Shown here: positions 37,989 to 46,527 of the stretch, one piece after another | How the letters are laid out: every line of letters starts with the position of its first letter | Position numbering within the stretch: position 1 is the stretch's first letter | Source: Streptomyces olivaceoviridis | GTDB lineage: Bacteria; Actinomycetota; Actinomycetes; Streptomycetales; Streptomycetaceae | DNA length: 64,000 nucleotides | NCBI RefSeq assembly: GCF_014650115.1 | Contig: NZ_BMUI01000023.1 | Coordinates: forward strand, 56,205 to 120,204 | Direction: 5' to 3' | Made by a program: the position numbers and the translations under genes | The notes under the pieces: generated by a model | The model's input: only the letters and a program-made list of their open reading frames with translations | Database searches by the model: none | What the model was told of the DNA's origin: nothing

Positions 37989-40523
37989 ATGGCAACGACC
38001 ACACCAGCCGGTGTGCGGGCTCACGCCAAGCACGGGGGAGGCTCCCACGGCGACGCCCCGATGACGCACCGGCAGATCATGGAGGCACTGTCCGGGCTGC
38101 TGCTCGGCATGTTCGTGGCGATCCTGTCGTCCACGATCGTCTCCAACGCCCTGCCGCACATCATCGGGGACCTCGGCGGCGGCCAGTCCGCCTACACCTG
38201 GGTGGTCACCGCCGCCCTGCTGTCGATGACCGCGGCCACTCCCCTGTGGGGCAAGCTCGCCGACCTGTACAGCAAGAAGGCTCTCGTCCAGATAGCCCTG
38301 ATCATCTACGTGGTCGCCTCGATGGCGGCCGGCCTGTCGCAGAACCCCGGCATGCTCATCACCTTCCGGGTGTTCCAGGGCATCGGCGTCGGCGGTCTGT
38401 CCGCCCTGGCGCAGATCGTCATGGCGGCGATGATCTCCCCGCGTGAGCGCGGCCGGTACTCCGGCTACCTGGGTGCCACCTTCGCCGTCGCCACCGTCGG
38501 TGGCCCGCTGCTCGGCGGTGTCATCACCGACACCTCCTGGCTGGGCTGGCGCTGGTGCTTCTACGTCGGCGTCCCCTTCGCCGTCCTCGCGCTGATCGTG
38601 CTCCAGAAGACACTGCACCTGCCCGTGGTCAAGCGGGAGGTCAAGGTCGACTGGGGCGGCGCGACCCTCATCTCCGCGGCCGTCTCCCTGCTGCTGGTCT
38701 GGGTCACCTTCGCCGGTGACAAGTACGACTGGCTGTCCTGGCAGACCTACGCGATGGTCGGCGGATCGATCGTCCTCGGCGCGCTGTTCGTGCTCGTCGA
38801 GTCCAAGGCGAGCGAGCCGATCATCCCGCTGCGCCTGTTCAAGAACCGCACGATCACGCTGGCGTCGCTCGCCTCGCTGTTCGTCGGTATCGCGATGTTC
38901 TCCGGCACCGTCTTCTTCAGCCAGTACTTCCAGCTGGCCCGCGACAAGTCCCCGACCATGTCGGGCGTCCTGACCATCCCGATGATCGGCGGTCTGTTCG
39001 TCTCCTCGACCGTCTCGGGTCAGTTCATCACCCGCACCGGCCGCTGGAAGGCGTGGCTGGTCAGCGGTGGCGTGCTGGTCACGGCCGGCCTGCTGCTGCT
39101 CGGCGGCATCCGGTACGACACCGACTACTGGAAGATGGCCGTCTTCATGGCGCTGCTGGGTCTCGGCATCGGCATGATGATGCAGAACCTGGTCCTCGCC
39201 ACGCAGAACCAGGTCTCCCCCGCCGACCTCGGCTCGGCCAGCTCCACGGTCACCTTCTTCCGCTCCCTCGGCGGTGCGGTCGGCGTCTCCGCGCTGGGTG
39301 CCGTGATGTCCCGCCGGATCACCCACTACGTCCAGGACGGCGTCGCCGACCTCAGCCCCAAGTACCAGAAGGCCCTGGCCGGCGGCTCCGGTTCGACCGA
39401 CAGCATCCCGGACATGAACGCGCTCCCGAAGCCCATCCGGACGCTGCTGGAGAGCGCCTACGGCCACGGCATCGCCGACGTCTTCATGATCGCCGGCTGC
39501 CTCGCCGCCGTCGCCTTCCTGATCACGCTGTTCATCAAGGAGGTCCCGCTGAAGACCAAGGGCGCGCTCGCACAGTCCGCCGAGGGCGAGGCCCCCGTGA
39601 CCGACCCGGCCGCCGCGCCGGCCGTCGCCGAGGCCCAGGCCCCGGTCGCCGCACCGGTCCCGGCCGCGGTCGCCGCCACCACAAAGGCCACCTCCGACGG
39701 CACGGCCACCGCCACCCGGCCGATGGCGGCCGTCGCCACGATCGCCGAGCCCGGCAACTCCGGCGGCACCCCGGTGCACGGCTTCGTCCGCGGCGCCGAG
39801 AGCGCTCCGGTCCCGCAGGCCGCGGTCACCCTGATCTCGCTGTCCGGCCGCCAGCTGGGCCGCGCGGTCGCCCAGGCCGACGGTGCCTACGCGCTCGACG
39901 CCCCGGGCACCGGCAGCTACGTCCTGATCGCCTCCGCCGACGGCTACCAGCCGCAGGCCTCCACCGTCGTGGTGGGCGAGGAACCGCTGTCGTACGACAT
40001 CCTGCTCAGCGGCACCAGCGGGCTGACCGGTGTGGTCCGGGCCGCGGGGAGCGCGCTGCCGGTCAAGGACGCGATGGTGATCGTCACCGATGTCCGCGGT
40101 GACCTGCTGGCCACCGCCGCCACCGGCGAGCAGGGCGACTTCGCCCTCACCGACCTGGTGCCCGGCACCGTGACCGTCGCGGTCAACGCGAGCGGGTTCC
40201 GGCCGCGCGCCCTGCCGGTCGAGGTCGGCGCCACCGGCGTCACCCGGATCGAGGTCGACCTGGACGCCGGCGCCCGGCTCCAGGGTGTCGTCCGGGCCCC
40301 GCACGGCCCCCTGGCCGACGCCCGGGTGACCCTGGTCGACCAGGCCGGCAACGTGGTCGGCACCGCCACCACCGGAACGGACGGGGCGTACGCCTTCACC
40401 GACCTGGACAGCGGCGAGTACACCGTCATCGCGACGGGTTACCCGCCGGTGGCGACGGCCCTGACCGTCTCCGGCACCGGAGCCGACGGCCACGACATCG
40501 AACTCGCCCACCCCGGCGAGTAG
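37989..40523 (+). CDS. EmrB/QacA-type MFS exporter fused to carboxypeptidase-regulatory-like domains
   Basis: 844 residues. Residues 30-530 form a 14-helix DHA2 transporter: ILSSTIVSNALPHIIGDLGG (motif C-like), LYSKKALVQ, and GIGVGGLSALAQIVMAAMI. An Ala/Pro linker follows. From about 593 there are three similar beta-sandwich repeats (TPVHGFVRGAESAPVPQAAV, GLTGVVRAAGSALPVKDAMV, RLQGVVRAPHGPLADARV) of the CarboxypepD_reg type. Such fusion is unusual for an exporter. The repeats may bind the exported molecule or the next gene's product. A terminator follows. Confidence 0.85.
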   Translation: MATTTPAGVRAHAKHGGGSHGDAPMTHRQIMEALSGLLLGMFVAILSSTIVSNALPHIIGDLGGGQSAYTWVVTAALLSMTAATPLWGKLADLYSKKALVQIALIIYVVASMAAGLSQNPGMLITFRVFQGIGVGGLSALAQIVMAAMISPRERGRYSGYLGATFAVATVGGPLLGGVITDTSWLGWRWCFYVGVPFAVLALIVLQKTLHLPVVKREVKVDWGGATLISAAVSLLLVWVTFAGDKYDWLSWQTYAMVGGSIVLGALFVLVESKASEPIIPLRLFKNRTITLASLASLFVGIAMFSGTVFFSQYFQLARDKSPTMSGVLTIPMIGGLFVSSTVSGQFITRTGRWKAWLVSGGVLVTAGLLLLGGIRYDTDYWKMAVFMALLGLGIGMMMQNLVLATQNQVSPADLGSASSTVTFFRSLGGAVGVSALGAVMSRRITHYVQDGVADLSPKYQKALAGGSGSTDSIPDMNALPKPIRTLLESAYGHGIADVFMIAGCLAAVAFLITLFIKEVPLKTKGALAQSAEGEAPVTDPAAAPAVAEAQAPVAAPVPAAVAATTKATSDGTATATRPMAAVATIAEPGNSGGTPVHGFVRGAESAPVPQAAVTLISLSGRQLGRAVAQADGAYALDAPGTGSYVLIASADGYQPQASTVVVGEEPLSYDILLSGTSGLTGVVRAAGSALPVKDAMVIVTDVRGDLLATAATGEQGDFALTDLVPGTVTVAVNASGFRPRALPVEVGATGVTRIEVDLDAGARLQGVVRAPHGPLADARVTLVDQAGNVVGTATTGTDGAYAFTDLDSGEYTVIATGYPPVATALTVSGTGADGHDIELAHPGE

Positions 40524-40530
40524 TGCACCC

Positions 40531-40582
40531 CGGCCCGTGGCGGCGCGCGCCCTGAGCGGAGGGCGCGCCCGCCACGGGCCGG
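40531..40582 (+). terminator. Strong hairpin after MFS fusion gene
   Basis: CGGCCCGTGGCGG and CGCGCGCCCT pair with AGGGCGCGCC and CGCCACGGGCCG around a 6-base loop, over 20 bp of stem. A separate promoter for the YceI gene may lie in the AT-richer 40585-40610. Confidence 0.75.
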
Positions 40583-40625
40583 TCTCATACGACCAATTTT
40601 TGAGCCTTTTTCAGGGAGAAACGGG

Positions 40626-41447
40626 ATGGGACTGACCGCGAAGATCCGTACGCGGGACGGGTGGGCCGTGTCGCACGCGGTCGTCACGGTGACCGACATG
40701 ACCGGCACGCAGGTGCTGCGGGCCGAGGCGGACGCCGAGGGGGCCGTACGGGACACCACCGAGCTCGCGCCGGGGGCGTACACCGTGATCGTGACGGCCG
40801 TCGGCTACGCGCCCGCCGCGTCCAGCGCGATCGTCACCGCGAGCGGCCGGGCCGAGGTCGGCACGGTCACACTGGCCCGGCAGGGCGGCACCGAGCTGCC
40901 GCCGCCCGGCCCCTGGACCGTCGACCCGGCGCACTCCTCCGTCGCCGCGGTCGCCCAGCACCTGGGCATCTCCAGCGTGCGCGGCCGGTTCACGGAGTTC
41001 GGCGGCACGATCGAGATCGCGCCCGACGACGTCACCAAGTCCCGGGTGGAGGCGGTGATCAGGGCCGCGTCCATCGACACCGGCAACGGCATGCGCGACA
41101 CGCACCTGCGCTCCGCGGACTTCCTCGACGTCGAGAACCACCCCGAGATCACGTACCGCTCCACGGGACTGACGCAGGCCGGCCCCGACCGCTGGACCGT
41201 GCACGGCGAGCTGTCGCTGCACGGGGTCGTACGACCCGTCGACCTGGACCTGGCCTACCTGGGCACCGGCGCCGACCCGTGGGGCGGCACCCGGGCCGCG
41301 TTCCGGGCCACCACCGAGCTGCACCGCGAGGACTTCGCGATGAACTACAACCAGGTCCTCCAGGCGGGCATCGCCGCCATCGGCACCACGCTGAAGGTGG
41401 AGCTGGACATCCAGGCGGTGCAGGGCGACTCCCTGCCCCAGGCGTAG
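40626..41447 (+). CDS. YceI-family protein with N-terminal carboxypeptidase-regulatory-like domain
   Basis: 273 residues, ATG 40626 after AGGGAGAAACGGG. Residues 1-85 (MGLTAKIRTRDGWAVSHAVV, APGAYTVIVTAVGYAPAASS) are the same beta-sandwich type as the repeats at the end of the preceding transporter. Residues 95-265 are a YceI lipocalin-like barrel: WTVDPAHSSVAAVAQHLGIS, IDTGNGMRDTHLRSADFLDV, GELSLHGVVRPVDLDLAY. YceI proteins bind polyprenyl-type lipids. No signal peptide is seen, so it may be cytoplasmic. The shared domain links it to the exporter. Confidence 0.85.
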   Translation: MGLTAKIRTRDGWAVSHAVVTVTDMTGTQVLRAEADAEGAVRDTTELAPGAYTVIVTAVGYAPAASSAIVTASGRAEVGTVTLARQGGTELPPPGPWTVDPAHSSVAAVAQHLGISSVRGRFTEFGGTIEIAPDDVTKSRVEAVIRAASIDTGNGMRDTHLRSADFLDVENHPEITYRSTGLTQAGPDRWTVHGELSLHGVVRPVDLDLAYLGTGADPWGGTRAAFRATTELHREDFAMNYNQVLQAGIAAIGTTLKVELDIQAVQGDSLPQA

Positions 41448-41502
41448 ACATAGGCACAGCAGGGTCAGCCACCGGGGCACCCGCTGCCCCTAGGCTGCCC
41501 CC

Positions 41503-41970
41503 ATGGCACCGAACATCGCTACCAACACCCGTGTGTCGCTGGACGAGCTGCTGGACTTTGTACGCCCCCGGCACCGCGCCCTGCTGATCACGCGCCGGGC
41601 CGACGGCTCCTCCCAGGCGTCCCCGCTGACCTGCGGCGTCGACGACTCCGGCCGGATCGTCGTCTCGACCTACCCCGAGCGGGCCAAGACCCGCAACGCC
41701 AAGCGGGACCCCCGGGTCGCCCTGGTCGTCCTCAGCGACGACTGGAACGGCCCCTGGGTCCAGATCGACGGCACGGCCGAGGTCATCGACACGCCCGACT
41801 CGGTGGAACCGCTGGTCGAGTACTACCGCAACATCGCCGGCGAACACCCCGACTGGGACGAGTACCGCCGGGCAATGGTCAAGCAGGGCAAGTCCATCAT
41901 CCGGGTGACCCCGAAGCGATGGGGCCCGGTCGCCACCGGCGGCTTCCCCGCACGACTGGCGTCCGAGTAG
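41503..41970 (+). CDS. PPOX-class F420-dependent oxidoreductase
   Basis: 155 residues of the split-barrel flavin/F420 family. LDFVRPRHRALLITRRADGS, VVSTYPERAKTRNAKRDPRV and DDWNGPWVQIDGTAEVID are the usual conserved blocks, and the protein ends with KSIIRVTPKRWGPV. It probably reduces small unsaturated substrates with F420H2 in the cytoplasm; the substrate is not known. Confidence 0.85.
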   Translation: MAPNIATNTRVSLDELLDFVRPRHRALLITRRADGSSQASPLTCGVDDSGRIVVSTYPERAKTRNAKRDPRVALVVLSDDWNGPWVQIDGTAEVIDTPDSVEPLVEYYRNIAGEHPDWDEYRRAMVKQGKSIIRVTPKRWGPVATGGFPARLASE

Positions 41971-42021
41971 TCCCCGCCCCGGGCCGGCCCCGTGAGGGCG
42001 GGCACGGGGGCGGAGGAGGGG

Positions 42022-42807
42022 TCAGCCGCGGGTGACCATCGCCTCCAGGCCCGCGATCAGCAGGTCCAGCGCGAAGGTGAAGTCGCGGTCCAGCATCTCG
42101 GCCACCGTGTCGCCGCCGCGCGCCGCCATGAGGTCCTTGGACTCCCTCATCACGTCGGCGGTCCCGGGGACCTCGTCCACCATGGACATGGCCTGCTCGA
42201 AGTACTCGTCGGGGCTCAGCCCGGTGTCCGCTATCCGGGTGAGGAAGTGGCCCTCGATCGTGCCGAAGCCGTACACGAACTGGAAGACCGCCGAGATCGC
42301 CCCGGTCACCCCGTGCGCCGGCAGCCCGGCCCGGCGGACGACCCGCTGGATCACCCGGGAGAACGCCAGGGAGTTCGGGCCGATGTTGAGGAAACGCCCG
42401 GCCAGCGGGGACAGCCACGGATGGCGGACCAGCTGCGCCCGGTACGCGGAGGCCAGCGCGCGCAGCTGCTCCCGCCAGTCCTCGTCCGCGTTCTCCGGAT
42501 CGGGCAGCCGCAGCTCGGCGTAGGTCGCGTCCAGGGCGAGTTCGAGCAGGTCGTCCTTGGTGTCGACGTACCAGTACAGGGACATCGCGGTGACGTTCAG
42601 CTCGGACGCCAGCCGCCGCATGGAGAACTTGGCGAGGCCCTCGGCGTCCAGCAGCCGCACGGACGCCGCGGTGATCCGCTCCCGGTCCAGCCCGGACGGC
42701 TGCCCACTGCGCCCACCGCGCCGGGCCTTGCCCTCCAGCCACACACTGTCCCGTGCCGACCGACCTGCCTGCTTCGTCACCGGCGGCCCTTCCTCGATTC
42801 CGCTCAC
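42022..42807 (-). CDS. TetR-family repressor of the upstream MFS gene
   Basis: 261 residues. HTH: RERITAASVRLLDAEGLAKF, SMRRLASELNVTAMSLYWYV. The C-terminal ligand domain is of the TetR_C type (WREQLRALASAYRAQLVRHP). It is the second gene of a unit with the MFS gene at 42880, 72 bp away. The perfect palindrome before that operon is its likely operator, making it autoregulated. Confidence 0.9.
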   Translation of the reverse strand: MSGIEEGPPVTKQAGRSARDSVWLEGKARRGGRSGQPSGLDRERITAASVRLLDAEGLAKFSMRRLASELNVTAMSLYWYVDTKDDLLELALDATYAELRLPDPENADEDWREQLRALASAYRAQLVRHPWLSPLAGRFLNIGPNSLAFSRVIQRVVRRAGLPAHGVTGAISAVFQFVYGFGTIEGHFLTRIADTGLSPDEYFEQAMSMVDEVPGTADVMRESKDLMAARGGDTVAEMLDRDFTFALDLLIAGLEAMVTRG

Positions 42808-42879
42808 TGTCCCAACCTAAGGGGCGTGCGGCCGACCACGACGTAGCACGGTCGCCCGACTACCCCTGCCCGCGAGCAC

Positions 42880-44265
42880 CTAGGCGGACACCCGCTCCGC
42901 CCGCCGCAACAGCCCCGCTGCCACGAACCCCCCGACCAGCACGGCGACGGCCCCCACCAGCTGACCGGTCCCCAGTCCCGCGGACAGGGACTCCCCGGAC
43001 GCCACCGAAGAACTGAGCACCGCGCCCAGTACGGCCACCCCGAGCCCGTTGCCGAATTCGGCGAGGGTGCCGTTGATCCCGGCCCCCACCCCGGCCTTCT
43101 CCGGAGGAATCGCGCTCATGATGGCGTGCGCCATCGCCGGGTTCGCCACCGCGCACCCCGCGCCGATCAGCAACAGCCCGAGCAGCGTCCCCGCATAGCC
43201 CCCGGAGTCCACCTCCGCGATCGACACCAGGCCCCCGGCCATGCACACCATCCCCAGCGCGATCGACACCGGCGTGCCCAGCCGTGCCGACCACTTCGCC
43301 GACAACCCGGTGAAGTTGAGCGCCACGACGGTCAGCGCCAGCGGAGCGGTGCGCAGGCCGGCCTCCAGCGGCCCGTACCCGAGCACGAACTGGAGGTGCT
43401 GTGTCAGCAGGAACAACGCGCCGCCCATGCCGAACACGATGAGCACGGCCCCGGCGACCGCCCCCGTGAACCGCGGGTCCCGGAAGAAGTGGAGGTCGAG
43501 CATCGGCTCGTCGGCCCTGCTCTCCCACCAGGCGAAGGCGCTCAGCACGAGCACCGCCACGGCCGCCGTGCCGAGCACGCGCGCCGACGTCCAGCCGTGG
43601 CTCGGCCCGGAGATGATCGCGTACACCAGCGAGGCCATGCCGATGGTGGACAGCACCGCGCCCGGCAGGTCCGGACGGTCACCCCGTGGGTTCTTCGACT
43701 CCGGTACGAGCACCACCACCGCGACCAGGCCGAGCGCCGCGACCGGGATGTTGACGAGGAAGATCGCGCCCCACCAGAAGTGGTCGAGCACGAAGCCGCC
43801 GATCAGCGGGCCGCCGGCGAAACCCAGCGCGTTGACCGCGCTCCAGATGCCGATCGCCTTCGGCTGCTCCTCGGGGGAGAAGATCTGCATCGCCACGGCC
43901 AGGGTGGTGGTCAGCAGCAGCGCGCCGCCGATCCCCATCCCGGCCCGCGCGGCGATCAACTGGCCGGTGCTGCCGGCGAGCCCGGCCACGAGCGAACCCA
44001 CGCCGAACAGGGCGAGCCCCGTGATCAGCATCTTCTTGCGGCCGTAGCGGTCGGCGGCGCTTCCCGCGGTGAGCAGCAGGCCGGACTGCACCAGGGAGTA
44101 CGCGTTGATCATCCACTGGATGTCGGAGGTCTCCGCGTGGAGTTCGCGGGTCAGGGAGGGGATGGCCACGTTCAGGACCGTGTTGTCGAGCAGCACGGTG
44201 AGCTGCGCCAGACAGATGACGCCGAGGATCAGCCAGTGTTGGGGATGGCCTTGGGGGGTGGACAC
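42880..44265 (-). CDS. DHA2-type MFS drug exporter
   Basis: 461 residues. I choose GTG 44265 (VSTPQGHPQHWLILG) because longer readings run through the palindromic operator. Membrane segments begin at LILGVICLAQLTVLLDNTVL. Motif A is GSAADRYGRKKMLITG, and ARAGMGIGGALLLTTTLAVA and GFAGGPLIGGFVLDHFWWG follow. About 14 helices are expected. No ribosome site is visible between operator and start, so the message may be leaderless. Proton-driven export of an unknown drug is likely. Confidence 0.9.
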   Translation of the reverse strand: MSTPQGHPQHWLILGVICLAQLTVLLDNTVLNVAIPSLTRELHAETSDIQWMINAYSLVQSGLLLTAGSAADRYGRKKMLITGLALFGVGSLVAGLAGSTGQLIAARAGMGIGGALLLTTTLAVAMQIFSPEEQPKAIGIWSAVNALGFAGGPLIGGFVLDHFWWGAIFLVNIPVAALGLVAVVVLVPESKNPRGDRPDLPGAVLSTIGMASLVYAIISGPSHGWTSARVLGTAAVAVLVLSAFAWWESRADEPMLDLHFFRDPRFTGAVAGAVLIVFGMGGALFLLTQHLQFVLGYGPLEAGLRTAPLALTVVALNFTGLSAKWSARLGTPVSIALGMVCMAGGLVSIAEVDSGGYAGTLLGLLLIGAGCAVANPAMAHAIMSAIPPEKAGVGAGINGTLAEFGNGLGVAVLGAVLSSSVASGESLSAGLGTGQLVGAVAVLVGGFVAAGLLRRAERVSA

Positions 44266-44268
44266 GCC

Positions 44269-44300
44269 GTACACCGTATAGCTGTCGCTATACGGTGTAC
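44269..44300. promoter_or_regulatory. Perfect 14-bp inverted-repeat operator of the MFS-tetR operon
   Basis: GTACACCGTATAGC and its exact complement are separated by TGTC, ending 3 bp before the chosen MFS start. The inner TATAGC half-sites give AT-rich promoter-like sequence overlapping the operator. A TetR dimer (or pair of dimers) bound here would block both promoter and ribosome access. Confidence 0.85.
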
Positions 44301-44328
44301 AACGCATTTCCCGGTCAGTCGGCTGCCC

Positions 44329-46527
44329 TCAGTCGTCCGCCTTCTGCGTGAGGTCGTAGAAGGTCGCCGATCCCACCGTCACCTTCTTGAAGGTGCTCTG
44401 GATCCACGAGCTGATCTGCGAGGCGGTGCCGCCGTTGCCGCCGCCGCCCATGCCACCGCCGGCGATGAAGTAGTGGATCCTCCCCTCCTCCACGTACTTC
44501 TTGAACTGGTCCGGCGTCGGGGACGGGTCGGTGCCGTTGAAGCCGCCGATCGCCATCACCGGGTCGCCGGTGGCGAGCTGGTAGCCGGCCGCGTTCTGGG
44601 AGCCGACGGACGCGGCGACCCAGGTGTACTTCGAGGCGTCCTCCGCCAGCAGCTTCTCGGCCTCGGACGACACGCTCGCGCCGTTCAGCAGGCCGCCGAC
44701 GCCACCGGCGCCGCCCAGGCCGCCCTCACCCGTCCGGCCGCCGCCGCCGCCGGGGAAGCCGAAGCCATTGCCGTTCCGCTCGCCCTGCCCTTGCTGCCCC
44801 TGCTGACCCGGCTGCGTCGGGGTGCCCCCGCCGAAGCCACCGCCGCCCGGGAAGCCATTGCCCTGCCGGCCTTGCTGGTTCTGCCGGCCCTGCCCGCCCG
44901 GCGTCCCGCCGCCGAAGCCGCCCCGCATACCGCCACCGGGACCCCCGCCCCGGCCGCCCATCACGCTCGCGCCCGCCGGGCCTGCCGTGACGATCGAACC
45001 GGTGTGGCCCTCCCGGAGCGTGCTCAGGGTGTACGCCGTGGGTCCGGCCAGCGCGGCCACGAGACCCACCGCCGCCGCGCCGAGCGCCAGTCGCCGGGAG
45101 ATCCGGCCGGCGAAGACCAGGCCGAGCGCCGCGGTCAGCCCGCCGATCAGGACCAGCCACTTCAGCCAGGGCAGGTAGTCGGGGGTGCGGTTGAGCAGCA
45201 CATATCCCCAGGCCGCCGCCGCGACCACGGACGCGGCGAGCGCGATCGACGCCCACGGCTGTCGCCGCCGCTCCCACAGCAGCCCGGCGCCCATCCCGAC
45301 GACGGCCGCGAGGTAGGGGGCGAGGGCCACGGTGTAGTACTGGTGGAAGATGCCGGCCATGTAGCTGAAGACCACCGTGGTCATCAGCAGCGAGCCGCCC
45401 CAGACCAGGAACGAGGCGCGGGTGACGGACGTCCTGCGGGCCTTGCGGGTGGCCACCAGGCCGGCGACGAGCAGGATCAGCGCCGCGGGCAGCAGCCAGG
45501 AGATCTGGCCGCCGATCTCGGAGTTGAACATCCGGTCCCAGCCGGTCTCACCCCACATGCCGGAGCCGCCCGCGCCGCCACCGCCGCCGCCCACGCTGCC
45601 GGTCTCCTCGCCGTTGAGGCGGCCGAGCCCGTTGTACCCGAAGGTCAGCTCCAGGAAGCTGTTGTTCTGCGAGCCGCCGATGTACGGGCGGGACGACGCC
45701 GGCCACAGCTCGACGACCGCGACCCACCAGCCGCCCGAGACGACCAGCGCGAGGGTCGCCGCGGCCAGCTGACCGAAACGCTTCCTCAGCGACACCGGCG
45801 CGCACACCGCGTACACGACCGCCAGCGCCGGCAGGATCAGGAACGCCTGGAGCGTCTTGGCGAGGAACGCGAAGCCGATCGCGACCCCGGCCCACACCAG
45901 CCACTTCGTACGGCCGTCCTCCAGGCCCCGGACGACGAGGTAGCAGGCCACCGACATCAGCAGGGCCAGCATCGCGTCCGGGTTGTTGAACCGGAACATC
46001 AGCGCCGCGACCGGCGTGAGCGCCAGCACCGCGCCCGCGATCAGACCGGCCACCGGGCTGAACCGGCGGCGCACGGCCGCGTACACGACGGCGACCGTCG
46101 CCACGCCCATCAGCACCTCGGGCGCCAGGATCGCCCACGAGTTCAGACCGAAGACCCTGACCGACAGCTCCATCGGCCACAGCGAGGCCGGCGGCTTGTC
46201 CACGGTGATCGCGTTGCCCGCGTCCAGCGAGCCGAAGAAGAACGCCTTCCAGGACCTGCTGCCCGCCTGGACGGCCGCGGAGTAGAAGGAGTTGGCGTAG
46301 CCCGAGGCACTGAGGTCGTAGAGGTACAGCACGAGGGTGGCGGCGAGCAGGCCGAGGAGGGCCGGGCGGACCCAGCGGGGGTCCTCGGGCCGGCCGCGCC
46401 ACAGTCTCCGTACGAACGGCTGCCTCGGCTCACCCGCCTGGGGGCCCCGCGGGGGCGCGGTCGGTGGCGGTCCCCAGTCGGCCGCGGCGCCGTGCTCTGT
46501 CGTCGGCGGGTCGTGGTGCGTGGTCAT
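44329..46527 (-). CDS. GT39-type membrane glycosyltransferase (ArnT/PMT-like)
   Basis: 732 residues. A proline-rich cytoplasmic head is followed by many membrane helices. The catalytic outer-loop region is SLDAGNAITVDKPPASLWPM, where the DKPP acidic motif is typical, and FRFNNPDAMLALLMSVACYL follows. Two Gly-rich inserts (VGGGGGGAGGSGMWG and a longer Gly/Gln stretch near 520-600) are unusual. The C-terminal part (YFIAGGGMGGGGNGG, VTVGSATFYDL) is extracytoplasmic. It probably moves sugars from lipid carriers to surface molecules. Its start overlaps the GT2 stop by 4 bp. Confidence 0.85.
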   Translation of the reverse strand: MTTHHDPPTTEHGAAADWGPPPTAPPRGPQAGEPRQPFVRRLWRGRPEDPRWVRPALLGLLAATLVLYLYDLSASGYANSFYSAAVQAGSRSWKAFFFGSLDAGNAITVDKPPASLWPMELSVRVFGLNSWAILAPEVLMGVATVAVVYAAVRRRFSPVAGLIAGAVLALTPVAALMFRFNNPDAMLALLMSVACYLVVRGLEDGRTKWLVWAGVAIGFAFLAKTLQAFLILPALAVVYAVCAPVSLRKRFGQLAAATLALVVSGGWWVAVVELWPASSRPYIGGSQNNSFLELTFGYNGLGRLNGEETGSVGGGGGGAGGSGMWGETGWDRMFNSEIGGQISWLLPAALILLVAGLVATRKARRTSVTRASFLVWGGSLLMTTVVFSYMAGIFHQYYTVALAPYLAAVVGMGAGLLWERRRQPWASIALAASVVAAAAWGYVLLNRTPDYLPWLKWLVLIGGLTAALGLVFAGRISRRLALGAAAVGLVAALAGPTAYTLSTLREGHTGSIVTAGPAGASVMGGRGGGPGGGMRGGFGGGTPGGQGRQNQQGRQGNGFPGGGGFGGGTPTQPGQQGQQGQGERNGNGFGFPGGGGGRTGEGGLGGAGGVGGLLNGASVSSEAEKLLAEDASKYTWVAASVGSQNAAGYQLATGDPVMAIGGFNGTDPSPTPDQFKKYVEEGRIHYFIAGGGMGGGGNGGTASQISSWIQSTFKKVTVGSATFYDLTQKADD

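Noticed and set aside
37671..40511. 946-codon minus frame opposite marR and the MFS fusion
   Set aside because: Spans two real genes and their junction; Gly/Asp/Gln-rich shadow.
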